NCBI GenBank assembly: GCA_963771545.1
Contig: CAVYTX010000003.1
Span: 558,001 to 622,000 of the forward strand
From: CAKZLS01 sp963771545
Lineage (GTDB): Bacteria > Pseudomonadota > Alphaproteobacteria > Rhodospirillales > Defluviicoccaceae
DNA: 64,000 bases
Reading direction: 5' to 3'
The first letter of the stretch is position 1. Every line of letters begins with the position of its first letter. The notes under the pieces are model-generated. The model ran no database searches, was not told the origin of the DNA, and saw only the letters and a list, made by a program, of their open reading frames with translations. The position numbers were made by a program, and so were the translations under genes. Below, piece by piece: positions 54,269-62,724 of this stretch.

Positions 54269-54612
54269 TCAAATGGAATTGAACAGGTTTCCGAGTGGGG
54301 CGGCGATCAGGTAGATCATGGTGATGAAGGTGGCGGTGTTACGGTAGCCCCTGGCCCGCGCCCGGGCCGCCTGGAACAGGCCGTTCATGGCTTCGATGCG
54401 GGCGTTGCCGTGGGTTGAGGTCCATCGCTCCAGGATGCGTTCCCGGTGTTTCTCGACGGTCTCCAGGGCGCTAGCCACGGCCTCGAACAAGGGGCCGTGG
54501 CCGATTTGCCCATGGGCGTGGCGGAGGAAGTGGGAGAGACGCCAGCGGGCGGCAAACGGAGTTTCCGTCCGCCGCACCCAGCGGAGCTTCTCCTTGATCC
54601 GCCAAGCTTTGT
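54269..54612 (-). pseudogene. C-terminal remnant of an ISL3-type transposase
   Basis: The frame reads KAWRIKEKLRWVRRTETPFA, ARWRLSHFLRHAHGQIGHGP, EKHRERILERWTSTHGNARI and EAMNGLFQAARARARGYRNT. The last stretches are the conserved C-terminus of ISL3-family transposases, with the final catalytic Glu in IEAMNGLFQ. The N-terminal part is missing, replaced at 54613 by the palindromic element, so the IS is dead. Confidence 0.85.
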
Positions 54613-54766
54613 CACAGTTCCGTGCCCCATGTGACGGTCTTCCGAGGCCCCCGGCGGCGTTGCGGGCCGCTTGTGATGCTCCAGCATCACGGCGCGCCCC
54701 GCGCCTGGCCGGACGGCCTCGGAAGACCGTCACATGGGGTACGGAACCGTGATAGTCGGTACTAGA
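54613..54766. repeat. Palindromic intergenic element, best-preserved copy
   Basis: The left arm (54613-54650) starts TCACAGTTCCGTGCCCCATG and ends TCTTCCGAGGCC. The right arm (54716-54766) is its inverted copy, GGCCTCGGAAGACCGTCACA, extended by GATAGTCGGTACTAG. The core hairpin GTGATGCTCCAGCATCAC lies at 54674-54691. Arms pair over about 38 bases, so the element is about 154 bp with terminal inverted repeats. It joins the ISL3 remnant to the hddC-gmhB gene, whose stop TAG lies in the right end. Confidence 0.75.
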
Positions 54767-55943
54767 CAAGCTGACATAGATCTCCGCCCCGATAATGACG
54801 ACCTGTAATGCCGGCGGCGGAGGCAGCGGCCAAATCGCATGGCTTGTCACCGATCATGATCGCGTCTTTCACGTTGACCGGCCACTTGCGGAGCAGTTCA
54901 TTGATCATCCCAGGCGCTGGTTTGCGGCAGGCGCAAGGATGTGCGTATTCCGGCACGATACCGTTGGGATGGTGTGGACAGAAGGCAAATGCGTCGACGT
55001 GCGCACCGAGTGGAGCAAGCTCGGCTTGCATCGCCGCGTGAAAAAAGTTGATCGCGTTCTCGTCGTAAAGGCCACGGGCAACGCCGGCCTGATTGGTGAC
55101 GACGAAGGCAAATCGGCCACTATCGTTGACAGAAAGAACGGCTTCTCGTGCACCGGGGAGCCATCGCAGGTCGTCGGTCCGATGGGTGTATCCTAAGTCT
55201 TCATTGAGAACGCCGTCCCGGTCGAAGAAAACAGCTCCACGGCGAATGGGAAACAACGTTTGCGCGCGCTCGTACTCGGAGGGTACGCCAATGTCGATGA
55301 ACGGCCCATCAAACGACCGTGCCTCTACTCTTCCGGCCGCCGCGAGTCGGGGAATGACATCGACTTCCATCGAGCACGGCGTATCCTCGATGAGAGATAA
55401 AGCTTCGTTGGTCATTAGGTAGATGCCAGCATTGATCAAGCCCGAGCCACTATTCGCGCGCTTTTCCGCGAAGTGAAGGACTCGGTCACCGGAGACCACT
55501 ACGGTGCCATAACGTCCAGTGGCTTCCTCACGCCGTACGGCCATTCTTATCGCAGATCGGTTGTCCAGTGGGGGGAAGGCAAAACGAAGAACGTTAAAGT
55601 CCAGGTACAAGTCGCCATTGAGCACAAGAAAATGCTCGTCCAAGTTTTCGGCGAAGAGTTTGAGGCCTCCCGCAGTTCCCAGCGGTTCTGGTTCCTTCAT
55701 CACTCGGATCGAGAGACTCGTTCCATCGTGCCCATGAAAGGGGCGCGAGAAGTGTGCGGAAATACAGTCACCGAGATGGCCAGCGAGAATTAGAAACCGG
55801 TTGATACCGAACCGTGAGACTTCGCCAATTAGGTGATCGAGGAATGGGCGCCCCGCCACAGGCAGCATTGGTTTGGGCCTGGATGCTGTCAACGCGCCGA
55901 GGCGCGTGCCCAAGCCGCCCGCGAGGATCACGCACTGAAGCAT
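54762..55943 (-). CDS. hddC-gmhB: Fused heptose-1-phosphate nucleotidyltransferase and heptose bisphosphate phosphatase
   Basis: The 393-residue protein fuses two domains. Residues 1 to about 230 are a nucleotidyltransferase (LQCVILAGGLGTRLGALTAS, GTAGGLKLF, FLVLNGDLYLD, sugar-binding GLINAGIYLM), matching HddC-type GDP-heptose pyrophosphorylases. The remainder is a HAD phosphatase: FFDRDGVLNEDLGYTHRTDD with both catalytic Asps, VVTNQAGVARGLYD, the Cys-rich zinc loop CPHHPNGI...HPCACRKPAPGM, and GDKPCDLAAA, as in GmhB. Together they turn heptose-1,7-bisphosphate into nucleotide-activated heptose. ATG 55943 follows gmhA by 10 bases. Confidence 0.9.
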   Translation of the reverse strand: MLQCVILAGGLGTRLGALTASRPKPMLPVAGRPFLDHLIGEVSRFGINRFLILAGHLGDCISAHFSRPFHGHDGTSLSIRVMKEPEPLGTAGGLKLFAENLDEHFLVLNGDLYLDFNVLRFAFPPLDNRSAIRMAVRREEATGRYGTVVVSGDRVLHFAEKRANSGSGLINAGIYLMTNEALSLIEDTPCSMEVDVIPRLAAAGRVEARSFDGPFIDIGVPSEYERAQTLFPIRRGAVFFDRDGVLNEDLGYTHRTDDLRWLPGAREAVLSVNDSGRFAFVVTNQAGVARGLYDENAINFFHAAMQAELAPLGAHVDAFAFCPHHPNGIVPEYAHPCACRKPAPGMINELLRKWPVNVKDAIMIGDKPCDLAAASAAGITGRHYRGGDLCQLV

Positions 55944-55953
55944 CGGCGCCCGC

Positions 55954-56526
55954 TCAGGCAAATGCGTTTTCGATGATGTGACAAACGATATGACCGGCCA
56001 GGATGTGCATCTCTTGGATCCGCGGCGTCGAAACCGACGGCACTTTCAGGCATAGTTCACATTCAGCTTCCATCGTGCCGCCTGTCTGCCCGGTAAAACC
56101 GATGGTGAGCATTCCCATGGCTCGGGCCGCTGCGAGTGCCTTTAACACGTTGGCGCTGTTCCCGCTTGTCGAGATTCCCACCAGCGCGTCCTTCGCCGTT
56201 CCGAGCCCGCGCACCTGACGGACAAATACGTCGTCATAGCCGTAGTCGTTGGCGATCGCTGTCAGGGACGAAGTGTTTACCGTCAGCGCGACAGCCGCGA
56301 GCGGTGGTCGATCTATTAGGAATCGGCCTTCCAACTCAGCCGCCAAGTGCTGTGCATCCGCGGCGGAACCGCCATTGCCGCAAAACATAACCTTGCCACC
56401 AGCCCGGATTACACCGACCAACCGAGAAGCAATGCGTTCGATTAGCACAGCGCTTTCCTCGAGGACCACCAAGTTGCCGGCAGTCTCACGAATGGAATTC
56501 AAGATCAGATCGCTATTGCTTTGCAC
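55954..56526 (-). CDS. gmhA: Sedoheptulose-7-phosphate isomerase
   Basis: The 190-residue SIS-domain enzyme turns sedoheptulose-7-phosphate into D-glycero-D-manno-heptose-7-phosphate. It has FCGNGGSAADAQHLAAELEG, GISTSGNSANVLKAL (phosphate-binding Ser/Thr loop) and the C-terminal QEMHILAGHIVCHIIE with metal-ligand-like Glu/His residues. Start GTG 56526 has a weak site. It lies between hddA and hddC-gmhB in one operon. Confidence 0.94.
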   Translation of the reverse strand: MQSNSDLILNSIRETAGNLVVLEESAVLIERIASRLVGVIRAGGKVMFCGNGGSAADAQHLAAELEGRFLIDRPPLAAVALTVNTSSLTAIANDYGYDDVFVRQVRGLGTAKDALVGISTSGNSANVLKALAAARAMGMLTIGFTGQTGGTMEAECELCLKVPSVSTPRIQEMHILAGHIVCHIIENAFA

Positions 56527-56574
56527 GGGTCACCTGCACTTTCGGAAAGACAGCGCAATGATATTGTCACCTGT

Positions 56575-57615
56575 TCATCGGATTGAGTCGCCCGCGATCC
56601 AGCTAATGCTGCCTCGATTAGTAAAGTGACAAGCAAAAAACTGACCGCGCTTGTGAGCCAGCGCTCGCAAAACATCGTTGCGCCGTTCGGGCTTGACGAG
56701 AAACATAAAAAATCCGCCACCGCCCGCACCTGAGAGTTTGCCGGCGTAGGCACCGGCAGAAACAGCGGCAGCATGTATGTCATCCATATCCGCATTGCTA
56801 ATTTGCTTAGAAGTTTTTTTCTTTGCCTCCCAACTTCGCGCTAAAACCTCACCCATTCCCGGAATATTGCCACGTAGGAGCTGTTCCTTCATTGCGAGCG
56901 CATCTTTCTTAAGCTCGTGCATCGAGTTCAGCGACACCTCGGACTCCAACGCCTTTGTCTGAGCCTCGATAATTGCAGCGCTATCGCGGGAACGCCCGGT
57001 AAAAAATAGGATCATTGAAGCTTCCAATTCGGCGATGACCGTCTCGCTAATCCTGAGGGGATTCACCAAAACACGCTCGCCTTCGTAGAACTCGATAAAA
57101 TTGAAGCCGCCAAATGTCGCTGCGTACTGGTCTTGTTTTCCGCCCGCGAGCGCGAGATCGACGCGCTCAATGTCATAGGCCAGTCGCGCAACCTCGTACT
57201 CTCCGAGAGGAACCTTGAGATAAGTTCTGAGAGCTTCCACAATGGCGACAGCGACAGCCGAAGATGAACCCAGTCCCGACCCCGGCGGCGAATCGGATGA
57301 TGTTGTGATTGAGACGGAGAGCGGCTTTTCGCCGAAAAAGTCGCGGGCGATGCGACGCACCGTTGCGTGGTGAAGCCGCAAAAAAGAAGGCAGCTGTTGG
57401 GGATCGGCATCCCAAGGCATTTCAATCGCTTCCGCGCGCTCCGCTGACGTGTAGCGAACCATTCCCTCCCGCCAGGGTTCTACGCTCGCATACGCGTACA
57501 TTGAGATCGTGGCATTCAAGATATACCCGCCAAACTCGTCACAGTATGGCGAAACATCCGTCCCACCGCCGGCGAGCCCCAGACGCAGCGGTGCGCGAGA
57601 ACGAACGACTGACAT
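56575..57615 (-). CDS. hddA: D-glycero-alpha-D-manno-heptose-7-phosphate kinase
   Basis: The 346-residue GHMP kinase phosphorylates heptose-7-phosphate at C1. Motif 1 is RSRAPLRLGLAGGGTDVSPY; the ATP loop is PPGSGLGSSSAVAVAIVEAL; motif 3 is KLSGAGGGGFFMFL. The pattern AGGGTDVSPYCDEFGG is typical of HddA. ATG 57615 has AGGAAA upstream. It is the first gene of the hddA-gmhA-hddC-gmhB operon, and GDP-D-glycero-alpha-D-manno-heptose is the predicted product. Confidence 0.93.
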   Translation of the reverse strand: MSVVRSRAPLRLGLAGGGTDVSPYCDEFGGYILNATISMYAYASVEPWREGMVRYTSAERAEAIEMPWDADPQQLPSFLRLHHATVRRIARDFFGEKPLSVSITTSSDSPPGSGLGSSSAVAVAIVEALRTYLKVPLGEYEVARLAYDIERVDLALAGGKQDQYAATFGGFNFIEFYEGERVLVNPLRISETVIAELEASMILFFTGRSRDSAAIIEAQTKALESEVSLNSMHELKKDALAMKEQLLRGNIPGMGEVLARSWEAKKKTSKQISNADMDDIHAAAVSAGAYAGKLSGAGGGGFFMFLVKPERRNDVLRALAHKRGQFFACHFTNRGSISWIAGDSIR

Positions 57616-58014
57616 GTTTCCTGAACCTCTCCTGACCTAGCAGACTACTAGTTCGCAATTTTACGCTGGATGGCTCCGCCTTTCGCACCGGCAGATTAAG
57701 GGCTCGTTCTTATTCTCGCAAGTTAATCGCCCAATACCTAGCAACTTGCCGTCGCTACCGACCAAAAAATATTACCCCATTCGGGGCAGTACAGAACGAC
57801 TTCGTCAACTAATAGGCGAATTATTGCCTGTTCGTATGTTTTTAGCCTATAATACTTTCAAGCTATAACTTCGGCTGTGCACACGGATCCCCGGCGCGGA
57901 CGGAAGCGGGTTCCGTGACGCCAGCAGGTTAAAAAATGGAGTTGGGTGGGGTCGCTTTCTCCCAAGGAATCCCTAAGCTGACGACCGGACCACTAGTGAC
58001 GATACGGCGGGAAA
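57616..58014. promoter_or_regulatory. Divergent AT-rich promoter region of the polysaccharide genes
   Basis: No gene is visible. A good promoter candidate on the plus strand has TTGCCT at 57824-57829, an 18-base spacer, and TATAAT at 57848-57853, about 160 bases before the acetyltransferase gene, leaving a long untranslated leader. The region also serves hddA on the other strand. Its low GC marks the boundary of the acquired cluster. Confidence 0.5.
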
Positions 58015-58494
58015 ATGCCTGTTGCTGACAGTGTTGCGCTTGGAAAAGACGTAAAGATCTTTCACCCCTCCCTCGTTAATCTCTACGGCTGCAGCGTAGG
58101 CGACGAAAGCAGGATCGGTGCATTCGTCGAGATTCAGAAGGGCGCCGTGATTGGGGCACGCTGCAAGATTTCGTCTCACAGCTTTGTGTGCGAAGGCGTG
58201 ACCATCGAGAACGAGGTGTTCATCGGGCATGGGGTGATGTTCACCAATGATCGTTATCCGCGAGCGAGCAACGCCGATGGCAGTCTACAGAGCGAAGCGG
58301 ACTGGAAGCTGGAAGTCACCCTTGTGAGGCGAGGGGCCTCGATCGGTTCGAATGCGACGATCATTTGCGGGGTGACGATTGGCGAAGGCGCCGTAGTGGG
58401 GGCTGGAGCGGTGGTGACACAAGATGTCCCGGACCACGCCATTGTGGCGGGAGTCCCCGCCCGAGTGATTGGGGAAACACGAGAGCGCGGATAG
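58015..58494 (+). CDS. Hexapeptide-repeat N-acetyltransferase (WbpD-like)
   Basis: The 159-residue protein is a left-handed beta-helix built of hexapeptide repeats (IGAFVEIQKGAVIGARCKIS, VFIGHGVMFTNDRYP, SIGSNATIICGVTIGEGAVVGAGAVVTQDVPDHAIVAGVPARV). The FTNDRYPRA segment is characteristic of UDP-amino-sugar uronate acetyltransferases such as WbpD, which acetylate the 3-amino group of UDP-GlcNAc3N-uronate. The next genes provide the matching Gfo/Idh dehydrogenase and aminotransferase. Start ATG 58015 has GGCGGG close upstream. Confidence 0.85.
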   Translation: MPVADSVALGKDVKIFHPSLVNLYGCSVGDESRIGAFVEIQKGAVIGARCKISSHSFVCEGVTIENEVFIGHGVMFTNDRYPRASNADGSLQSEADWKLEVTLVRRGASIGSNATIICGVTIGEGAVVGAGAVVTQDVPDHAIVAGVPARVIGETRERG

Positions 58495-58531
58495 AATAAT
58501 CGAGTGCGCTGGCAAAAAGAGGCAAAAGAGC

Positions 58532-59560
58532 ATGATCAACATTGGCATTATCGGTTACGGTTATTGGGGACCCAATCTGGTCCGAAACTTTGCAGAGACG
58601 CCGGGCGCTGCCGTCGCGGCGGTTGCCGACTTGGATAAGGCGAAGCTTGAACTGTTGCAGCGTCGATTTCCGGCGGTGAAGACAACCACTGACTTCCGCG
58701 ACTTGATTGCGGACCCGTCAATAGATGCCATTGCCGTTGCGACACCCGTTAGCAGTCACTTCGAACTCGGCATGGCCGCCTTAAAGGCCGGTAAGCATCT
58801 ATGGGTTGAAAAACCTATGACTGAAACTTCGTACCAGGCCCAGAAACTGGTTGATGAAGCCGAGCGGCGCGGGCTTGTGCTGATTGTCGATCATACCTTC
58901 ATCTATACGGATGCCGTCCGCAAAATGGGCGATATCATAAAAAGCGAAGAGTTGGGACGCGTTTATTATTATGATTCAATCCGCGTCAACCTTGGTCTGT
59001 TCCAACGCGATGTGAGCGTTATATCGGATCTGGCGGTTCACGACTTCTCCATCCTCGACTACCTTTTGGGGGAACACCCGGTGGCGGTATCGGCCAGCGG
59101 CATCAACCATTTTCCCGGCACCCCGGAGAATTTGGCATACATTACGCTGTTCTACAACTCGGGGACCATCGCCCACGCCAACGTCAGCTGGCTGGCGCCC
59201 GTGAAGGTGCGTCAGATCCTCATCGGGGGTAGCAAGAAGATGATTGTCTATAACGACCTTGAGCCGAGTGAGAAGATAAAGGTGTACGACAAGGGTGTCA
59301 GCTTCACCGACGATCCGCAGCAGATCCAGGAGATGCGCGTCGGGTATCGGACCGGCGACATGTGGGCGCCAAGGCTTGATGTGACCGAGGCCTTGCGCGT
59401 GGAGGGCGAGCATTTCGTCGACTGCATCGAACATGGCAAAGCGCCCGAGACCGATGGACGCCTCGGCGTGCGGGTCGTCGACCTGATCGAGGCGGCCACG
59501 AGTTCAATGCGGGGCCGGGGCGAAACCGTCCACATAAAGCGTCGGGGGGAAGCGGCATGA
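58532..59560 (+). CDS. Gfo/Idh/MocA NAD-dependent oxidoreductase (WbpB/WlbA-like)
   Basis: The 342-residue protein has the Rossmann start MINIGIIGYGYWGPNLVRNF and the EKPMTET motif (about 93-99) whose Lys is catalytic in this family. A substrate domain contains VSVISDLAVHDFSILDYLLG. In the WbpB/WlbA role it oxidises C3 of UDP-N-acetylglucosaminuronate to a 3-keto sugar. I use ATG 58532; the longer frame starts in the previous gene's end. Its stop overlaps the aminotransferase start (ATGA). Confidence 0.88.
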   Translation: MINIGIIGYGYWGPNLVRNFAETPGAAVAAVADLDKAKLELLQRRFPAVKTTTDFRDLIADPSIDAIAVATPVSSHFELGMAALKAGKHLWVEKPMTETSYQAQKLVDEAERRGLVLIVDHTFIYTDAVRKMGDIIKSEELGRVYYYDSIRVNLGLFQRDVSVISDLAVHDFSILDYLLGEHPVAVSASGINHFPGTPENLAYITLFYNSGTIAHANVSWLAPVKVRQILIGGSKKMIVYNDLEPSEKIKVYDKGVSFTDDPQQIQEMRVGYRTGDMWAPRLDVTEALRVEGEHFVDCIEHGKAPETDGRLGVRVVDLIEAATSSMRGRGETVHIKRRGEAA

Positions 59561-60678
59561 TTCCGTTCGTCGATCTGAAGGCGCAATATGCGTCGATCAA
59601 GGGGGAGATCGATTCCGCGATTCATGGCGTGCTGGAATCGTGCCAGTTCACGCTCGGAAGCGAGGTGGCGGCGTTCGAGCAGGAGTTCGCCGCCTACTGC
59701 GATGCGAAGCACGGCATAGGCGTCAACAGTGGGACCAGCGCGCTGCATCTCGCGCTACTGGCCGCGGGAGTCGGGCCGGGCGACGAAGTCATCACCGTGC
59801 CGTTCACCTTCGTCGCAACGGTGGCGGCGATACACTACACCGGCGCAAGGCCGGTGTTTGTCGATATCGACCCGCGCTCTTTCACGATGGATGCGAACGC
59901 TATCGAAGCGGCAATTACCCCAAGGACCAAGGTCATCCTGCCGGTTCATCTGTACGGTCAGCCGGCCGAAATGAAGCCGATTATGGAGATCGCCGGAAAG
60001 CGGCGTCTGGTGGTCATCGAAGACGCGGCGCAGGCCCACGGCGCCGAGTACGAAGGCCAACGGGTTGGAAGCATAGGTGACATGGGATGCTTCAGCTTTT
60101 ATCCCGGCAAGAACCTCGGTGCGTATGGGGAAGGCGGAATGGTGACGACCAATAACGCTGACTATGCGCGGACCATTCGGATGCTGCGCGATTGGGGTGC
60201 GGAGCGAAAATACGAACACGTGCTGAAGGGCTACAACTATCGCCTCGAGGGCATCCAGGGCGCGGTGCTCAGGGTAAAGCTGCGGCATCTCGAAGCGTGG
60301 ACCGAAGCGCGGCGGGCGGCGGCGGCGAGCTACGATCGGTTGCTGAGCGGAAGCGGCGTACGGACGCCCGAAGTCATGCCGTACGCGCGTCACGTCTATC
60401 ACATCTACGCCATTCAAACCGGCGATCGCGAGGCATGGCAGCAGGCGTTGCAAACGCAGGGGATACAAACGGGCATCCACTACCCGATACCGGTCCACTT
60501 GCTCCCGGCCTATGCGGACCTCGGTTATGCGCGAGGGCAGTTTCCACACGCGGAGAAGGCGGCGGCGGAAGTCCTGTCATTGCCGATGTTCCCCGAACTA
60601 GGCACCGAACAATGCGAGAGCGTCAGCAAGGCGCTGAGGAAACTGGCGCAAACCGAAGAGGCGGTCGAGCCGGCATGA
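59557..60678 (+). CDS. DegT/DnrJ/EryC1 sugar aminotransferase (WbpE-like)
   Basis: The 373-residue PLP enzyme has NSGTSALHLALLAAGVGPGD, VIEDAAQAHGAEYEGQRVGS and FSFYPGKNLGAYGEGGMVTT with the PLP Lys185. It uses glutamate to aminate the keto sugar made by the upstream oxidoreductase, giving a 3-amino sugar that is then acetylated. Overlap ATGA with the oxidoreductase gene shows coupling. Length and motifs are normal. Confidence 0.92.
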   Translation: MIPFVDLKAQYASIKGEIDSAIHGVLESCQFTLGSEVAAFEQEFAAYCDAKHGIGVNSGTSALHLALLAAGVGPGDEVITVPFTFVATVAAIHYTGARPVFVDIDPRSFTMDANAIEAAITPRTKVILPVHLYGQPAEMKPIMEIAGKRRLVVIEDAAQAHGAEYEGQRVGSIGDMGCFSFYPGKNLGAYGEGGMVTTNNADYARTIRMLRDWGAERKYEHVLKGYNYRLEGIQGAVLRVKLRHLEAWTEARRAAAASYDRLLSGSGVRTPEVMPYARHVYHIYAIQTGDREAWQQALQTQGIQTGIHYPIPVHLLPAYADLGYARGQFPHAEKAAAEVLSLPMFPELGTEQCESVSKALRKLAQTEEAVEPA

Positions 60679-60687
60679 AAAGAAATC

Positions 60688-61320
60688 ATGACGTCGTCTG
60701 ATCCGCGGCGGTTGCTGATCTTTCCTTGCAACGGCAATGGGATCGAGGCGCTTGATTGCCTGGATGACACGTACGAAATGATCGGTTTTGTCGACGATGC
60801 TGTCGAGAAGCGAGGAACTCGCGTGGCCGGGTATCCAGTATTCGGCCGTGAGGCGCTCACCGACAATCCGGAGGCACGCGTGTTGGCGGTCCCCGGCAGT
60901 CCGTCATCGTATCGGTCCCGTCCGACGATCATTGAAGGTCTGCCGGTCGCCGCTGGTCGCTTCGCAACCGTCATTCATCCGAGAGCGACGGTTTCTTCGC
61001 TCGCTCGGATCGGGCGCAACGTCCTGATCATGGCCGGTGTCGTGATAACCAGCAACGCGGTGATCGGTGACCACGTTTGCATCCTGCCTAACACCGTTGT
61101 TCACCATGACGTCTTCGTTGGCCCTTGGAGTCTCATTGGATCGGGCGTGACGATTGCGGGCGGAACAGTGATTGAAGAGAACTGCTACATTGGAAGCGGC
61201 TCCAGCGTCATCCACGGCGTGACGCTTGGTAAGAAATGCCTGGTGGGCCTGGGGTCGAACGTCATTCGCAGCGCACTCCCGAACGCTAGGACCGCGGGCA
61301 ATCCGGCGCGAGAAATATGA
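60688..61320 (+). CDS. NeuD/PglD-like sugar O- or N-acyltransferase
   Basis: The 210-residue protein has an N-terminal Rossmann-like part (RRLLIFPCNGNGIEALDCLD, MIGFVDD) and a C-terminal left-handed beta-helix (LARIGRNVLIMAGVVITSNA, VIGDHVCILPNTVVHHDVFV, GSGSSVIHGVTLGKKCLVGL), the layout of NeuD/PglD acyltransferases. It is the second acetyltransferase in this operon, so the final sugar may carry two acyl groups beyond the usual one. A His in VVHHD is the probable catalytic base. ATG 60688 lies nine bases after the aminotransferase stop. Confidence 0.85.
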   Translation: MTSSDPRRLLIFPCNGNGIEALDCLDDTYEMIGFVDDAVEKRGTRVAGYPVFGREALTDNPEARVLAVPGSPSSYRSRPTIIEGLPVAAGRFATVIHPRATVSSLARIGRNVLIMAGVVITSNAVIGDHVCILPNTVVHHDVFVGPWSLIGSGVTIAGGTVIEENCYIGSGSSVIHGVTLGKKCLVGLGSNVIRSALPNARTAGNPAREI

Positions 61321-61414
61321 CCAGTCAGGAGCAGAAAGGGCCACCAGCATTTGTCGGAAGTAAGTATCGCAGGGATAGCTCTCGCTGGAGCTAACCTAAG
61401 GAGTGCACCCTGAA

Positions 61415-62722
61415 ATGAAGGTAGCGGTGGTTGGCGGTGGGCGTATGGGGCTACCCCTCGCGTGCGTGTTCGGCAAGCATGGTGCATGTGTGACGGTATG
61501 CGACATCAACCTGGAGCTTGTCGGTTTCATCAATGCCGGCGAATGCCCCTATGAAGAGCCGGGTTTGCCGGAACTTATTGCTGATTTGCATAAAGGGGAG
61601 CGGCTGACCGCCACCACCGATACAGCGGCGGCTTCGGCCGAATCCGACGTCATCGTCATTATCGTTCCCGCTCATCTGACCCCTGAACGGTGCATTGATC
61701 TCAGCATCCTCCAGCGGGCGTCCGCGGACGTGGGAAGGGGCCTTGGCAAAGGCAAACTTGTCACGTACGAAACAACGGTAACCGTGGGTGGAACGCGGCG
61801 CAGTCTGATACCAATTCTTGAAAAACACAGCGGCCTGAAAGCGGGTGCGGACTTTCACGTGGCCTACAGTCCCGAACGTGTGAAGGCCAATTTCGTGCTG
61901 GCGCGTTTGGAGACCACTCCCAAGGTCGTGGGAGGGCTGGACGCGATTTCTCGCGAAAAAGCGATCGCTTTTTTCGGACGGTACCTCAAGGCTCCTGTCG
62001 AGGACGTTGGCGCCATCGAAGCCGCTGAGATGACGAAGCTGGTTGGCATGCTCTATCGTGATGTGAACATCGCCCTGGCAAATGAGCTGGCGGCATTCTG
62101 CGAAGTAACCGGGGTTGACTTCGAGCGGGTCCGACTGGCGGCGAACAAGGACGGCGAGGCAAATCTGCTGTCGCCTGGTATCGGCGTCGGCGGTCATTGC
62201 ACGCCGGTTTATCCTTATTTCTTAACGGGGGAGGCGCGAAGACTGGGGACGAGCCAACGTCTTTCAGAGGCGGCTCGCGAGATCAATGACCATCAGCCCT
62301 CTAGGCAACTGGACCGCGTCGCGACAGCATGGAAGGGACTTCGCGGACAGAGGGTGCATATCCTCGGCTTCGGGTTTAGGCCTGGCGTGAAGGTAGACAC
62401 GCTCAGTCCAGCATACGCCCTGTGGGACCATCTTCGGCAACTTGGGGCATCTGTAACGATTGAAGATCCTTTTTACTCGGAGGAGGAACTGCGCTCGGCA
62501 GGTTTGGAGCCCGGGACGATACACACCGCGGGACTTGTCGTTCTTAACACCGCCCACCAGGAATTCGCGGAGCCCGACTACTTAGCATGGCGCGGGGCCG
62601 GGGTTGAGGCCTTGTTAGACGGGCGCAATCTTTGGGACAGGGAAGCTGCTGAATCCGCTGGAATCCTCTACTTTGGTATAGGCCGCTCGTCGCGCACGGA
62701 ACCGAATTTGGCTGAGCGTTAG
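61415..62722 (+). CDS. Nucleotide-sugar dehydrogenase (UDP-GlcNAc/ManNAc 6-dehydrogenase type)
   Basis: The 435-residue NAD-dependent enzyme has the Rossmann motif VAVVGGGRMGLPLACVFGKH, the mid-region AYSPERVKANFVLARLETTP, and the catalytic Cys262 in GIGVGGHCTPVYPYFL. It oxidises the C6 hydroxyl of a UDP-hexose or UDP-N-acetylhexosamine to a carboxylate in two steps and fits the WbpA-like first step of the pathway. The motif GMLYRDVNIALANELA matches the N-acetyl-sugar branch. I use ATG 61415 with AAGGAG about 11 bases upstream; GTG 61403 overlaps that site. It ends three bases before an IS701-type transposase. Confidence 0.9.
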   Translation: MKVAVVGGGRMGLPLACVFGKHGACVTVCDINLELVGFINAGECPYEEPGLPELIADLHKGERLTATTDTAAASAESDVIVIIVPAHLTPERCIDLSILQRASADVGRGLGKGKLVTYETTVTVGGTRRSLIPILEKHSGLKAGADFHVAYSPERVKANFVLARLETTPKVVGGLDAISREKAIAFFGRYLKAPVEDVGAIEAAEMTKLVGMLYRDVNIALANELAAFCEVTGVDFERVRLAANKDGEANLLSPGIGVGGHCTPVYPYFLTGEARRLGTSQRLSEAAREINDHQPSRQLDRVATAWKGLRGQRVHILGFGFRPGVKVDTLSPAYALWDHLRQLGASVTIEDPFYSEEELRSAGLEPGTIHTAGLVVLNTAHQEFAEPDYLAWRGAGVEALLDGRNLWDREAAESAGILYFGIGRSSRTEPNLAER

Positions 62723-62724
62723 TC

